Shown here piece by piece: positions 8,272-17,225 of a stretch of DNA of 64,000 nucleotides (position 1 is its first letter; the number at the start of each line of letters is the position of its first letter). Source of the DNA: DATGZX01 sp035296965. Lineage in GTDB: Bacteria; Planctomycetota; Planctomycetia; Gemmatales; Gemmataceae. Location of the stretch: NCBI GenBank assembly GCA_035296965.1, contig DATGZX010000321.1, positions 11,486-75,485 on the forward strand. Direction: 5' to 3'. Made by a program: the position numbers and the translations under genes. The notes under the pieces are model-generated. The model was not told the origin of the DNA. It was given only the letters and a program-made list of their open reading frames with translations, and did no database searches.

Positions 8272-9063
8272 ATGGGCAAGATGCCGGGGATTGCCTTGGC
8301 CGGGTTCGTTCTGGTCGGTGGAGCGTTGTCCGGATGTGAATCATGTTCTGCCTGCCATAGCAATCAGACGCAAGCGCAGGCCAGAATACCTGCTACCCAG
8401 ACGTCGGTGACGATGTCGAACCAGTCGACTCCTGCTTCGCAATGGGCTAACCAGACGCAGTCCGCCAATGCTGCTGGTGGAACAGCCCAAGTTGCAGCAC
8501 CAACCGGACAGGCAACGAGCATGATGGAAACGGCTTCCGGCGCGAGACCGATGGGGACTTCCCCGACGTATTCGATGCCAGGGAGCGGAGCGAGCTCCAC
8601 CAGTATGCCCAACAGCTTCTCCCCATCCTACGGCACGACATCCGGCAGCGCGACTAATACCAACACTTTGCCGAACACCATGTCACCGCTGTCACCGGCT
8701 GGCTACAACCCGAATCAAGGGTCTTTTGGAAATTCACGGCTCTCCGACGTTTCGCAGCCACCATCGACCGGGACCATTGCGCCGCGGACGACTTTCCAGA
8801 ATGCGACCGGTTCACAAGTGCCTCCCCCGGCTTTTCCATCGACTTCGCCGGCTTTCCCGAGTGCAACCGGTTCTCAAGCGCCTGCGCCGGCATTCCCATC
8901 GACTTCGCCGCAAGGCGCTCCTTCGTTCAACTCGACGAACGGGATCCAGGCTCCAGGCCTGCCGCAATCGAGGCAGTCAAGCTATCAGACCATTTATCCC
9001 TCGATACCGCCTGCGCCACCCGTGCCGACGATGCCCTCTCCTGGCCGCGGCGGGGACGAATAA
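8272..9063 (+). CDS. Ser/Thr/Pro-rich lipoprotein, 263 aa
   Basis: AAAAAGGAAAA precedes the ATG. Residues 1-22 are a lipoprotein signal (IALAGFVLVGGALSGC) with lipobox LSGC and modified Cys at 22. The following CESCSACHSNQ includes a CSACH that resembles a haem site, but a single motif next to the lipobox is probably chance. The rest is low complexity, rich in Ser, Thr, Pro and Gln, with the repeated phrase PAFPSTSP / FPSATGSQAPAPAFPS near residues 185-215. Probably a membrane-anchored surface protein of unknown function. Confidence 0.8.
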   Translation: MGKMPGIALAGFVLVGGALSGCESCSACHSNQTQAQARIPATQTSVTMSNQSTPASQWANQTQSANAAGGTAQVAAPTGQATSMMETASGARPMGTSPTYSMPGSGASSTSMPNSFSPSYGTTSGSATNTNTLPNTMSPLSPAGYNPNQGSFGNSRLSDVSQPPSTGTIAPRTTFQNATGSQVPPPAFPSTSPAFPSATGSQAPAPAFPSTSPQGAPSFNSTNGIQAPGLPQSRQSSYQTIYPSIPPAPPVPTMPSPGRGGDE

Positions 9064-9085
9064 TTACCCGATGTCTTGCACCAAC

Positions 9086-9121
9086 GGGCGTGTGGCAATC
9101 TGATCGGATTGCCACACGCCC
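9086..9121. terminator. Bidirectional hairpin between converging genes
   Basis: A perfect 15-bp stem (GGGCGTGTGGCAATC with its complement) closes a six-base loop, TGATCG. It lies 22 bases after the lipoprotein stop and before the converging minus-strand gene that ends at 9233. There is no clear T-run directly after it, so intrinsic termination is inferred from position and stem quality. Confidence 0.7.
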
Positions 9122-9232
9122 CTTGCTCAATTCTCGACTACGGGTTTTTTCAGTGCTCGATGAAATTGGACAAGGCACAACTCAAGGCACAACTGCTGTA
9201 CCAGTCCTCTCGACATCGCCAAGGTGTGCCCA

Positions 9233-9790
9233 TCAACTGCTCTGCGCCGCTTTCGCAGGGTCGATGGCTATTGCCGGCGCCTGGCCGAAAGAAGGGCGTT
9301 CCGCGCTGTAGGCATCGACAAAGCCTTGCGAGACGCCCGTGAAGCGAATCATCTCATCTGTCAGCTCAAGAGGCCGTACCATTTTCGTGCGTACCAAGAG
9401 GACTACCAAGAGCGAGAGTGGCCCCACCAGCCAGAGAAGGATGCGCACGAGCCTGAGTGCACCTCCGGCGTTGCCCGCGGCAAGCGTGAACATGCCGACG
9501 GAAACCAAGAGCAGCAGTAAAACCAGGCAAAGAATGAATAAGACTCGGCGTCGAAACCAGTAATTACCATGTGCCTCGCAGATGGGGAGGAGGGCGCGCA
9601 TCCGCTTGCGAAAGCATAGGGCTGCAAGAGCGAACGGCCATACAGCGATCAGCAAAAGGAAGAAAGTCCAATCCGGCTGATGCGAAAAGTTCACCGCCTT
9701 GAACGCTGTCGCCGGTGCGCCGCAACAAATGCATACAGGAGGCAGCATACCTTCTTCAGCTTCGTAGCGACCTAGCGTTACATCGGGCAT
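9233..9790 (-). CDS. Membrane protein with N-terminal zinc-binding-like motif, 185 aa
   Basis: The N-terminus reads MLPPVCICCGAPAT, a CxCC motif like a small zinc site, followed by a conserved-looking short beta segment. Hydrophobic segments span roughly residues 43-60 (FFLLLIAVWPFALAALC), 83-105 and 113-132. The C-terminus is soluble. Planctomycetes have many similar small zinc-ribbon membrane proteins; I cannot name the family. No strong ribosome-binding site is seen before the ATG at 9790. Confidence 0.65.
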   Translation of the reverse strand: MPDVTLGRYEAEEGMLPPVCICCGAPATAFKAVNFSHQPDWTFFLLLIAVWPFALAALCFRKRMRALLPICEAHGNYWFRRRVLFILCLVLLLLLVSVGMFTLAAGNAGGALRLVRILLWLVGPLSLLVVLLVRTKMVRPLELTDEMIRFTGVSQGFVDAYSAERPSFGQAPAIAIDPAKAAQSS

Positions 9791-9838
9791 TATTAATCTC
9801 GGGTAGCGGGATAACGCTGTCCTAAAAACCCGCGCGTA

Positions 9839-10063
9839 TCACGGATTGCGAGTCGACTGCTCGCGCTGACAGGGTAGCTGACTCAAGCTCTCACAACCCG
9901 GGGGTAATTCAGCCTCTTCAACGACAAGGACAGGGAAGCCATCCTTGATCTTGAACTGGAGCCGGCAGCGCTCGCAGATCAGCCGGTCACCCTCGAGCAA
10001 TAGCCGAGTCCGGCTGGGATCCATCGGGCAGCGCAGGATTTCGAGCAGTTCGGGACTTATCAT
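9839..10063 (-). CDS. Trm112-like (UPF0434) zinc-ribbon protein, 74 aa
   Basis: Bacterial Trm112/YcaR proteins are about 60-70 aa with the pattern ELLEILRCP followed by a GDRLICERC half and a DGFPVLV motif before the C-terminus; all are present here. GGAG lies about ten bases before the ATG at 10063, so I reject the longer frame to 10258. The C-terminal tail after EEAELPP is longer than usual. In other organisms the protein acts as a small activator or zinc-binding partner of methyltransferases; its role here is inferred only from the family. Confidence 0.8.
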   Translation of the reverse strand: MISPELLEILRCPMDPSRTRLLLEGDRLICERCRLQFKIKDGFPVLVVEEAELPPGCESLSQLPCQREQSTRNP

Positions 10064-10284
10064 TTCTTCAGGGCTCCAAGGTATCGCTTTCCCTACGATT
10101 TTCCGGTTCCGTAGATTGTACCGCAATCTCATTCTGCAGACGGGCTTGCCTTGTGTTGTAGTTATTGTGCTTGGTGAGGACGAGGTTGTCATCTGCGCCT
10201 GAAACATCTTCCAGCCACAGGAGTCGCCATTTCCCAGGTCGCCAATCTGCTTCAACAAGGTTGGCGAGATCGTACAATAACGGC

Positions 10285-11028
10285 ATGGATCGTCTCAACA
10301 AGTATCTCGCACACGCAGGTATTGGTTCGCGGCGCAAATGCGAAGCGCTGATCAACGCCGGCCGCGTGACGGTGGATGGCGCCACCGTCCGTGAACTCGG
10401 TACGAAAGTGGACCCCGGCAAACAGCGCGTCGCCGTCGACGGCCAACCCGTGCGCGTGGAAGGACCCGCCTATTGGCTGCTCAATAAGCCACGTGGCTAT
10501 CTTTGCACGACTTATGACCCGGCCCACCGGCCTTTGGCCCTCGATCTGGTGCCGCAAATAAACCAACGTGTCTACACCGTGGGCCGTCTCGACGAGGCCA
10601 GCGAAGGCCTTCTCCTGCTCACCAACGACGGCGAGCTGGCCAATCGTCTGATGCACCCGCGCTTCGGTGTCGAGAAAACCTACCTGGCTCAAGTTGTGGG
10701 CAGCCCCACGGCTGATGATGTCCGGCAGCTCCTCAAGGGAGTATGGCTTAGCGACGGGCATGTCCGTGTCAGAAACATCAAGCGCGAGAGGAAGAGCGGC
10801 GACAGTACCTGGATGAGGATCATTCTCAATGAAGGCAAGAACCGCGAGATTCGGCGGATGCTTGCCCGCCTCGGCCACAAGGTTTTGCGGCTGCGCCGCA
10901 TCGCCATCGGCCCCATCAACCTTGGAGCGCTGCCTCTGGGCAAAGCACGCCGCTTGAAAGGACCCGAAGTGGCCGCGCTTCAGCAAGTGGCGGAACGTGC
11001 CCGCGGCAAAGAGCCGGAGCGCGCATGA
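10285..11028 (+). CDS. rluB: RsuA/RluB-family 23S/16S rRNA pseudouridine synthase, 247 aa
   Basis: The N-terminal S4 RNA-binding domain is clear (LNKYLAHAGIGSRRKCEALI, then GRVTVDG). The catalytic domain has LLNKPRGYLCT, the active-site Asp in VYTVGRLDEASEGLLLLTND, EKTYLAQVVG and NEGKNREIRRMLARLGHKV. The ATG at 10285 is the family start; the open frame extends further upstream without similarity. RluB versus RsuA cannot be separated firmly by eye. Its stop overlaps the start of pyrK (ATGA), so the two are translationally coupled. Confidence 0.88.
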   Translation: MDRLNKYLAHAGIGSRRKCEALINAGRVTVDGATVRELGTKVDPGKQRVAVDGQPVRVEGPAYWLLNKPRGYLCTTYDPAHRPLALDLVPQINQRVYTVGRLDEASEGLLLLTNDGELANRLMHPRFGVEKTYLAQVVGSPTADDVRQLLKGVWLSDGHVRVRNIKRERKSGDSTWMRIILNEGKNREIRRMLARLGHKVLRLRRIAIGPINLGALPLGKARRLKGPEVAALQQVAERARGKEPERA

Positions 11029-11897
11029 GCGGGCTTGTCCATCAGACCAATTCCGTTGCCGCGAACGTGTCCATGGCCCAGGACACGTTCCGCATTCGCT
11101 TGCAGAGCCCAGACCTGGCCTCCTGCATCCGTCCGGGACAGTTTGTCATGCTGCGCTTGCCGGGGGCAACAGATCCGCTGCTGGGCAGGCCCTTCGCCCT
11201 GTACGACACGGCGCTGGACGCACAGGGCCAGGCCGTGGCCATTGACATCGTTTACCTCGTCGTCGGCAAGCTCACGAGCCGGCTGGCAAAGCTGCGCCCC
11301 GGCGATGCGGTTGAGGTTTGGGGACCGCTAGGGAATGGCTTTCCCGAGTTGACCGGCATCGAGCACGTTGCGCTAGTCGCCGGCGGTATTGGTCAAACTC
11401 CGTTCCTGGCTTATGTCCGAGAGTTGCTCGGCGAGCGTGGTTATGGAGGCAAGCCGGCCCGGCGTGCCGTGCAACGAGCGTCGCTCTTCTACGGCATGCG
11501 CACAGCAGCATTTGCTGCCGGCGTTGAAGAATTCCGTGCAGCGGGCGCCGAGGTCCATCTGGCGACCGACGACGGCAGTCTTGGGTTTCACGGCTTTGTA
11601 ACACAACTAGTGGAGACGCAGCAAAAGCCACAGCACCTCATAGGCTGCGGACCGGAACCCATGATGAAAGCCCTCGCGCGCCTGGCAGAGCGCTGGGGCA
11701 TCCCATGTCATCTCTCGCTGGAAACACCCATGGCCTGTGGCGTCGGCATCTGTTTCAGCTGCGTGACGAAGGTACGGACGGCGGATGGTTGGGACTACCG
11801 GCGGGTATGCGTGGAAGGCCCCATCTTCGATGCCGCCACCCTTGCCTGGGATGAGGGCGCGCCTCCGTCCCCGGCCGCACTTCACGGGAATCAATAA
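11025..11897 (+). CDS. pyrK: Dihydroorotate dehydrogenase electron-transfer subunit (PyrK family), 290 aa
   Basis: PyrK passes electrons from NADH-linked FAD through a 2Fe-2S cluster in PyrD type 1B enzymes. Visible parts are the FAD-binding barrel (RPGQFVMLRLPG, LLGRPFALYD), the NAD domain (HVALVAGGIGQTPFLAYVREL, LIGCGPEPMMKAL), and the Cys cluster ACGVGICFSCVTKV followed by RRVCVEGP. The ATG overlaps the RluB stop. No pyrD is present in the window, so it may serve another flavin oxidoreductase or a PyrD encoded elsewhere. Confidence 0.88.
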   Translation: MSGLVHQTNSVAANVSMAQDTFRIRLQSPDLASCIRPGQFVMLRLPGATDPLLGRPFALYDTALDAQGQAVAIDIVYLVVGKLTSRLAKLRPGDAVEVWGPLGNGFPELTGIEHVALVAGGIGQTPFLAYVRELLGERGYGGKPARRAVQRASLFYGMRTAAFAAGVEEFRAAGAEVHLATDDGSLGFHGFVTQLVETQQKPQHLIGCGPEPMMKALARLAERWGIPCHLSLETPMACGVGICFSCVTKVRTADGWDYRRVCVEGPIFDAATLAWDEGAPPSPAALHGNQ

Positions 11898-12022
11898 TTC
11901 TCATTCACAAATAACTTGTCCTTGGCCAATTCGAGCCTTACAATCGCCCCACTGGATAGATCGAGGCAAGGAAGGGGATCCGGCACCTCGTCATCTCACT
12001 CACAAGGGAGGGTCATGAAGCA

Positions 12023-12661
12023 ATGAAAGACCCACATCGGCCTAACAAGAACGGCTCGGGGTTATCCCGGCGTGATTTTCTCAAGGGCTCGGGCGCTGCC
12101 GCCGCGGCCACCGCCCTGGCAACCGCACCGCTTCCGGCCCTAGCCGCGCTCGAAGCTGCGGATGACGCCAAGGTCGCGGGCATGGGACCGGCTCCGGTCA
12201 AGATCCAGCTCACCGTGAACGGCAAAAAGATGACCCAGGCGGTGGAGCCGCGCGTGACGCTCTTGGACACGCTGCGCAACCATCTCGACGTGACCGGTTG
12301 CAAGCGCGTTTGCGACCGCGGCACGTGTGGGGCCTGCACGGTGCTGCTCGACGGCAAGCCGATTTACTCGTGCACAATGTTAGCTGTCGAAGCCAATGGC
12401 CACGACATCAAGACTGCTGAAGCCCTGGTGGTCGACGACAAGCTCGACGAGGTTCCCGCGGCGTTTGTGCGATTCGACGCGCAGCAATGCGGTTTCTGCA
12501 CGCCTGGATTCGTCGTGGCGATGCGGGCCGCGTTCGACAAGAACCCCAAGGCAACTCCCGCGGAAATCGAGGAAGCCTTGGGCGGCAATATTTGCCGCTG
12601 CGGTACTTACCAGCAGATGCGCGACGCCATTGCTTCGTTGTGCAAGAGCGAAGGGAAGTGA
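12023..12661 (+). CDS. Molybdenum hydroxylase 2Fe-2S subunit with Tat signal, 212 aa
   Basis: The N-terminus carries a twin-arginine signal (SRRDFLKG then an Ala-rich hydrophobic stretch), so the complex should be exported folded. The ferredoxin-type domain has GCKRVCDRGTCGACTVLLDG, and the C-terminal helical cluster domain has QCGFCTPGFV and GGNICRCGTY. This is the small subunit of xanthine dehydrogenase/aldehyde oxidoreductase (PaoA/YagT type). GGGAGGG lies upstream. It is the first gene of a three-gene operon, eight bases before the large subunit. Confidence 0.92.
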   Translation: MKDPHRPNKNGSGLSRRDFLKGSGAAAAATALATAPLPALAALEAADDAKVAGMGPAPVKIQLTVNGKKMTQAVEPRVTLLDTLRNHLDVTGCKRVCDRGTCGACTVLLDGKPIYSCTMLAVEANGHDIKTAEALVVDDKLDEVPAAFVRFDAQQCGFCTPGFVVAMRAAFDKNPKATPAEIEEALGGNICRCGTYQQMRDAIASLCKSEGK

Positions 12662-12669
12662 GGCTAACC

Positions 12670-14847
12670 ATGGCAAATACCTGGCCTAGCGAGCGGCGCC
12701 TGATCGGCACCAAGATCCAACGCCTGGACGGCCCCGAGAAAGCAACCGGGCGAGCGAAGTATAGCTTCGATATCAATCGTCCGGGAATGCTGCATGCGAT
12801 CATCGTCCGCTGCCCATATGCTCACGCGAAGCTCAAAAGCCTGGACACTTCCGCAGCGGAAAAGTTGCCTGGCGTCAAGGCGTTTCACCAGATTGCCAAG
12901 AACGGCACAGAGCTGTTCTACGCGGGCGAAGAAGTCATCGGCGTAGCGGCCGACACGGAAGAGCATGCCATGGACGCTGCGCGAGCGATTAAAATCGACT
13001 ACGAGATTCTCGAACATCTGGTAATGGAAGAGGATGGCCTGGCGTCAAAAGGGAAAAACACGGTTGGCGGTCGCGGCAACTTGATTCCGGGCGAGGAGGA
13101 TACAAAAGGCAACCTGGACGAAGCGATCAAGCATGCTGAGGCGGTCGTAGAAGGGTCCTACGGGGTGCCGGTGATTTCTCATCAATGCTTGGAGTCACAC
13201 GGCCTTGTCGCCGAGTGGGACCCTGACGGCAATCTAACGGTGTGGTGCTCGACGCAAGCCACCTACTACACCGCCCAAGGCTTGGCGCAGTATTTCAAGA
13301 TCCCGGTAACGCGCGTGAAATGCATCACGCACTACATGGGCGGGGGCTTCGGCAGCAAATTTGGACCCGACGTGCAGGGGATCGTGGGGGCAGAACTGGC
13401 CAAGAAGGCCAAGGCGCCCGTCAAATTGATGCTCGACCGCGCATCCGAGATAGCCGCTGCGGGCAATCGTCCGTCCGCCTATGGCACCGTGAAGATCGCT
13501 GGAGCTAACGATGGTAAAATCATCGCCTACCAGGTTGACAGTTACGGTACACCCGGGGCCGGGACTTCCAGAACGGTAGGCCCACTGCCATATATTTACG
13601 AACCAGAGCACACGAAAGTGAAGCATACCGTCGTGCGGCTCAACCGGGGAAACCAGCGGGCCATGCGGGCGCCCGGCCACCCGCAAAGCAGCGTCCTCAC
13701 AGACTGTGCCGTCGACGATTTGGCCGCCAAGCTCGGCTTGGATCCGTTGCAGGTACGCTTAAGGAACCTGCCGCCGAACGATCCCGAAGCAGTGAAGCAA
13801 GCGCCGACCTCCATTCGGGCACTCCGGCACACCATCTATACCAAGGAAATCGACATCGCCACCAAACTCGCCAACTGGCAAAAGGTCTGGCATCCTCCAG
13901 GGAAAGGCCCGGGCGCGGGACCGGTCAAGCACGGCATCGGCATGGCCATTCACACGTGGGGCGGCGCCGGTCAAGGCCCGAACGATACCACGACGACCAT
14001 CAGCAGCGATGGTTCGGTGTTGCTGCAATGTTCCACTCAGGATCTCGGGACAGGCGAGCGCACGGTCATGGCCATTGTGACCGCGGAAGTACTCGGCCTG
14101 GAACCCAAGGACATCACGGTGCGAATTGGCGAGAGCCAATTCGGCCGCTCGGGCGGATCTGGTGGAAGCACCACCTGTCCCGGAACAGCGCCCGCGGCGC
14201 TGAATGCCGGGGTAGCGGCCCGCGATGCGCTGTTGGCAAAGATCGCCGACCGGCTGGACGCAAAAGCCAGTGACTTGACCATCGAGCCTGGTCAAATCGT
14301 GGACAAGACAAACAATAAAAAATGGCCCTGGAAGCAGGCTTGCGCCAAATTGGGCATGGACTCCGTGAAAGGCGTCGGCAATTGGACGCCCGGCCTTTCC
14401 AACAACGGCGTCGGCGGTGTCCAGATCGCCGAAGTTATGGTCGATACGGAGACCGGCGTCGTCCGCTGCACGAAGGTCGTGGCCGTGCAGGATTGCGGCA
14501 TGATCATCAACAAACTGACCTGCGAATCGCAGGTGGCCGGCGGCGTCATCATGGGCGTGAACTATGCCCTCTTCGAAGAGAACATCTTCGACCGGCATAC
14601 CGGCAGGCAGGTTAACCCCGACATGGAGTTTTACAAACTCGGCGGCATCGTCGACATGCCCAAGATCATCGTCCACATGCATGACATGCCCGAGCGCGGC
14701 GTGATCGGCATTGGGGAACCGCCGACGATTTCGACTTGTGCAGCGATCAGCAATGCGGTTCACAACGCGATTGGGGTACGCGTTCCTTTTGCACCTTTCA
14801 CCCCGCAAAACGTGCTGGCTGCCCTCGCCAAGAAAGGGAATGCTTGA
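12670..14847 (+). CDS. Molybdenum hydroxylase large (Mo-cofactor) subunit, 725 aa
   Basis: The start MANTWPSERRLIGTKIQRLDG matches the family, with no signal of its own; it would be exported with the Tat-carrying small subunit. Characteristic segments are GRAKYSFDI, the glycine-rich THYMGGGFGSKFG, NRGNQRAMRAPGHPQ, the cofactor loops QCSTQDLGTGERT and GGSGGSTTCPGTA, and the catalytic Glu in GIGEPPTIS near the C-terminus. The order is small, large, FAD subunit. The substrate is probably an aldehyde or N-heterocycle; sequence alone does not decide. Confidence 0.92.
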   Translation: MANTWPSERRLIGTKIQRLDGPEKATGRAKYSFDINRPGMLHAIIVRCPYAHAKLKSLDTSAAEKLPGVKAFHQIAKNGTELFYAGEEVIGVAADTEEHAMDAARAIKIDYEILEHLVMEEDGLASKGKNTVGGRGNLIPGEEDTKGNLDEAIKHAEAVVEGSYGVPVISHQCLESHGLVAEWDPDGNLTVWCSTQATYYTAQGLAQYFKIPVTRVKCITHYMGGGFGSKFGPDVQGIVGAELAKKAKAPVKLMLDRASEIAAAGNRPSAYGTVKIAGANDGKIIAYQVDSYGTPGAGTSRTVGPLPYIYEPEHTKVKHTVVRLNRGNQRAMRAPGHPQSSVLTDCAVDDLAAKLGLDPLQVRLRNLPPNDPEAVKQAPTSIRALRHTIYTKEIDIATKLANWQKVWHPPGKGPGAGPVKHGIGMAIHTWGGAGQGPNDTTTTISSDGSVLLQCSTQDLGTGERTVMAIVTAEVLGLEPKDITVRIGESQFGRSGGSGGSTTCPGTAPAALNAGVAARDALLAKIADRLDAKASDLTIEPGQIVDKTNNKKWPWKQACAKLGMDSVKGVGNWTPGLSNNGVGGVQIAEVMVDTETGVVRCTKVVAVQDCGMIINKLTCESQVAGGVIMGVNYALFEENIFDRHTGRQVNPDMEFYKLGGIVDMPKIIVHMHDMPERGVIGIGEPPTISTCAAISNAVHNAIGVRVPFAPFTPQNVLAALAKKGNA

Positions 14848-14849
14848 CC

Positions 14850-15884
14850 ATGAAAAACTTCACTTATTACCGGCCGACACGGGCCGAGGACGCGGTCGGC
14901 TTGCTAGACGCCAAGTGGGGAACGGCCGAGTTGCTTGCGGGCGGGACCGACTTGCTCGACCTGCAAAAGGAGTACATTGCCCAGCCGGACAAGGTCGTCA
15001 GCGTCGGCGCTCTTGAAAGCGGGGAGTTCTCGGCGATCCAGGCCGACCGCAACGGGCAGCAGATCAAGATCGGTGCCGGCGTCAAACTGGCCGCCATCGC
15101 GGAGCACCCGGTCCTCCGGGAGCTATTCCCCGCGTTGACAACCGCTGCCGGCGCCATCGGCGGACCGCAAATTCGCAACATGGGCACGCTTGGCGGCAAC
15201 CTATGCCAGCGCAACCGCTGCTGGTATTTCCGCGACGAGCATGTCAATTGCCTTCTCAAAGGAGGCGAGAAGTGTTTCGCGCTGGACGGGGATAACCGCT
15301 ATCACGCGATATTCACGAAGGGACACCAATGCGTGATTGTTAGTCCCTCGACCCTGGCCCCGGTCCTGATCGCCCTGGGGGCGACCGCCGAGATAATCGG
15401 AGCGCAGGGCCGGCGCATTGTCGAGCTCGACAGGTTCTTCCATGCGCCCTCCACCGCGGTCGAGCGCGAGCATAAGCTGTCACCCAATGAACTGGTATTG
15501 TCTGTCCAGTTCTCCTTGCCTCAGAAGAAGGACGACGGCCAGGCGTTGGCGCCGAAAAATGCCAGCTACGAGGTCCGCCATAAACAAGCGTACGATTGGC
15601 CCCTCGTTCAAGCTGCCGTAGCCTTCTACCTGGAAGGCGGCCGAGCGTCCAAGGCGAAGGTTGTACTAGGCCACGTAGCGCCGATGCCGCGCATTTCTGA
15701 GGCGGCAGCCGGTGCCCTGGAAGGAAAAGAAGTGAACGAGGAGTCGGCCGCAGCCGCTGGTGCGGCAGCCACTGCAGGTGCCAACCCGCTTGCTCAGAAC
15801 GGCTACAAAGTCAAGCTCATCGAGGTGGCGGTGAAACGGGCCATTCTGACTGCTGCCGGTCAGAAAAAGTACTGGGAAGTCTAG
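14850..15884 (+). CDS. Molybdenum hydroxylase FAD subunit with extra Fe-S site (PaoB/YagS type), 344 aa
   Basis: The FAD-binding PCMH fold is seen in AELLAGGTDLLDLQK and IGGPQIRNMGTLGGNLCQ. Between about residues 115 and 145 an insertion has four Cys (NLCQRNRC, HVNCLL, GEKCFA), as in E. coli PaoB where an additional 4Fe-4S cluster is bound. The CO-dehydrogenase flavoprotein C-terminal domain follows. The ATG lies two bases after the large-subunit stop. The Cys insertion points to a PaoABC-like periplasmic aldehyde oxidoreductase rather than CO dehydrogenase. Confidence 0.9.
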   Translation: MKNFTYYRPTRAEDAVGLLDAKWGTAELLAGGTDLLDLQKEYIAQPDKVVSVGALESGEFSAIQADRNGQQIKIGAGVKLAAIAEHPVLRELFPALTTAAGAIGGPQIRNMGTLGGNLCQRNRCWYFRDEHVNCLLKGGEKCFALDGDNRYHAIFTKGHQCVIVSPSTLAPVLIALGATAEIIGAQGRRIVELDRFFHAPSTAVEREHKLSPNELVLSVQFSLPQKKDDGQALAPKNASYEVRHKQAYDWPLVQAAVAFYLEGGRASKAKVVLGHVAPMPRISEAAAGALEGKEVNEESAAAAGAAATAGANPLAQNGYKVKLIEVAVKRAILTAAGQKKYWEV

Positions 15885-15893
15885 GCTCCGTAC

Positions 15894-16014
15894 CCTGGGA
15901 GCCTGCTGAAAAAGGGGTCTGACCCCTTCCACGAATGGCGACAGATCCCCAAGAAAGCAGGAAATCAGTGAAGCTTCGTAGGGGGTCAGACCCCTTTTTC
16001 AGCAGGCTCCCAGG
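15894..16014. repeat. REP-like palindrome, GGGGTCTGACCCC family
   Basis: Perfect 33-base arms lie at 15894-15926 and 15982-16014, with the inner core AAAAAGGGGTCTGACCCC. It starts ten bases after the FAD-subunit stop and may end that operon's transcript. A diverged copy with the same core is at 49624-49727. Confidence 0.85.
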
Positions 16015-16069
16015 ACGAAGGGCCCAAGCATTGAGGCAAGGAACTCCGCCCGCGAGGGGAGGAATCAGC

Positions 16070-16288
16070 ATGGCTGATACAGCGCCGACCAATCGTACCC
16101 GCTGCATATATCTTTGCTGCAAATCCATGGTCGTGTACGGCGAAGGTTTCGAGAACGACCCCGATTACCAATCCGGCCAAGTTGATTTTTGGTGCGTGCA
16201 AACCTCCAAGGGACTGGGACCGGATGGCGCGGAAGCATCGATGGCCACGTGCTGCAATGCCGAGCGAAGCTGCTTTCAGGAATACTAA
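16070..16288 (+). CDS. Small Cys-rich protein, 72 aa
   Basis: GGGGAGGAA precedes the ATG at 16070 at good spacing. The protein has CIYLCCKS near the start, WCVQTSKGLGPDG in the middle and CCNAERSCFQEY at the end, seven Cys in all, suggesting metal binding. It is acidic and has no signal. I do not recognise the family. A longer frame upstream runs through a palindromic repeat and is rejected. Confidence 0.7.
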   Translation: MADTAPTNRTRCIYLCCKSMVVYGEGFENDPDYQSGQVDFWCVQTSKGLGPDGAEASMATCCNAERSCFQEY

Positions 16289-16473
16289 ACGCTCGCTCGA
16301 GGAGCGTCGTGCACATTGATCGTGCGGCCAGCTTGCCTGCGCCGTGGACCGGTCGGAAGCGCTGCGGCTGGCATTTGCTGAATTGCCCTTGTCCGAACGG
16401 CCCCTGGCAGTCGATAATCCAGGTCATGGAAAATGGAAGTTTCGTACTCTGGAACATGGAGGTTCCCCTCATC

Positions 16474-16671
16474 ATGCTTCAAGCAACCCAACAAAAACGT
16501 CTATTGGATTCGCAGCAGGCAAAGTATGTGCAGGGCGTCCTCGGCATGCTGATCGCCGTGGTCGGTAGTCGTTCCTGCCTGGGGATCATTTTGCAGCAGG
16601 CACGCAGCGAGGTCATGAGCTTGCTACGCAGCGATGAACTGCTCGAAAGTGATGACGCAGTCGCCGCTTAG
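16474..16671 (+). CDS. Short hypothetical protein, 65 aa
   Basis: GGAGG lies eleven bases before the ATG at 16474. The predicted product is mostly helical (TQQKRLLDSQQAKYVQGVLG, then a hydrophobic MLIAVVGS segment, then EVMSLLRSDELLES). It has no recognisable domain. Starts further upstream (16189, 16426, 16456) are possible but have weaker ribosome-binding sites. Moderate confidence that it is translated. Confidence 0.4.
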   Translation: MLQATQQKRLLDSQQAKYVQGVLGMLIAVVGSRSCLGIILQQARSEVMSLLRSDELLESDDAVAA

Positions 16672-16723
16672 GCGAGCGGGGGCGAGGGGAGATTATTACC
16701 TGCCGCTCGCCTTGGAGTTGGCC

Positions 16724-17134
16724 CTACAGTCGGATTACCTTGAGCCTGCGGGTAATCTCTTCCGCAGGAATCAGTTCTCCTTGACCAGAACCTGGGCACA
16801 CAGCGCGCGTCGCTTCCCAGGCTTCTGGGGCATGGACATTGCTTTCCCAGAACGGCCAGGTGCGGCACTGTCTGGGCCGAACGGGATAGATCGTGCAACC
16901 AGCCTGCCGGTCATAAAATACGCAATCTCCGTTAATCATTTCGCGGAGACTACGCCCGCGAGGCGCGGCTCGAGTGTAGAGAGCCGTTACCTCGTGGAGG
17001 GTTTCACCGCGATATTCTGCGATGGCTGCAATTTCCTCTTCGTCGACCCAAACGTAGCCCGGCGCTCCCGTGCAGCAATTACCGCAACGCGTGCAGCGAA
17101 AACGAAGGCCATTCTGGTACCAAGGCTCGGTCAT
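16724..17134 (-). CDS. YkgJ-family Cys-cluster protein, 136 aa
   Basis: The family signature CxxCGxCC is present as FRCTRCGNCCTG (Cys 14, 17, 20, 21). It is followed by GDCVFYD, the C-x-IYPVRPRQCRTWPFW motif and a late AVCPGSG. Members bind zinc or an Fe-S cluster; the function is not established. It stands alone between a partial palindromic repeat and the divergent DinB gene. Confidence 0.85.
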   Translation of the reverse strand: MTEPWYQNGLRFRCTRCGNCCTGAPGYVWVDEEEIAAIAEYRGETLHEVTALYTRAAPRGRSLREMINGDCVFYDRQAGCTIYPVRPRQCRTWPFWESNVHAPEAWEATRAVCPGSGQGELIPAEEITRRLKVIRL

Positions 17135-17225
17135 GGCGCTATGATATAAACGAATGGCGCACTTGCCTTGAATCTTTCAATCAGCATACTCATACATTGT
17201 CCAGCGGCGCAAAGGGGAGCCTTCC

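Noticed and set aside
8332..8370. CSACH in the lipoprotein as a haem c site
   Set aside because: Single motif immediately after the lipobox in a low-complexity protein; likely chance.
15817..16128. Minus-strand frame with LLKKGSDPL
   Set aside because: Translation of a palindromic repeat only; the KGSDP phrase is a repeat product, as in the VOC tail.
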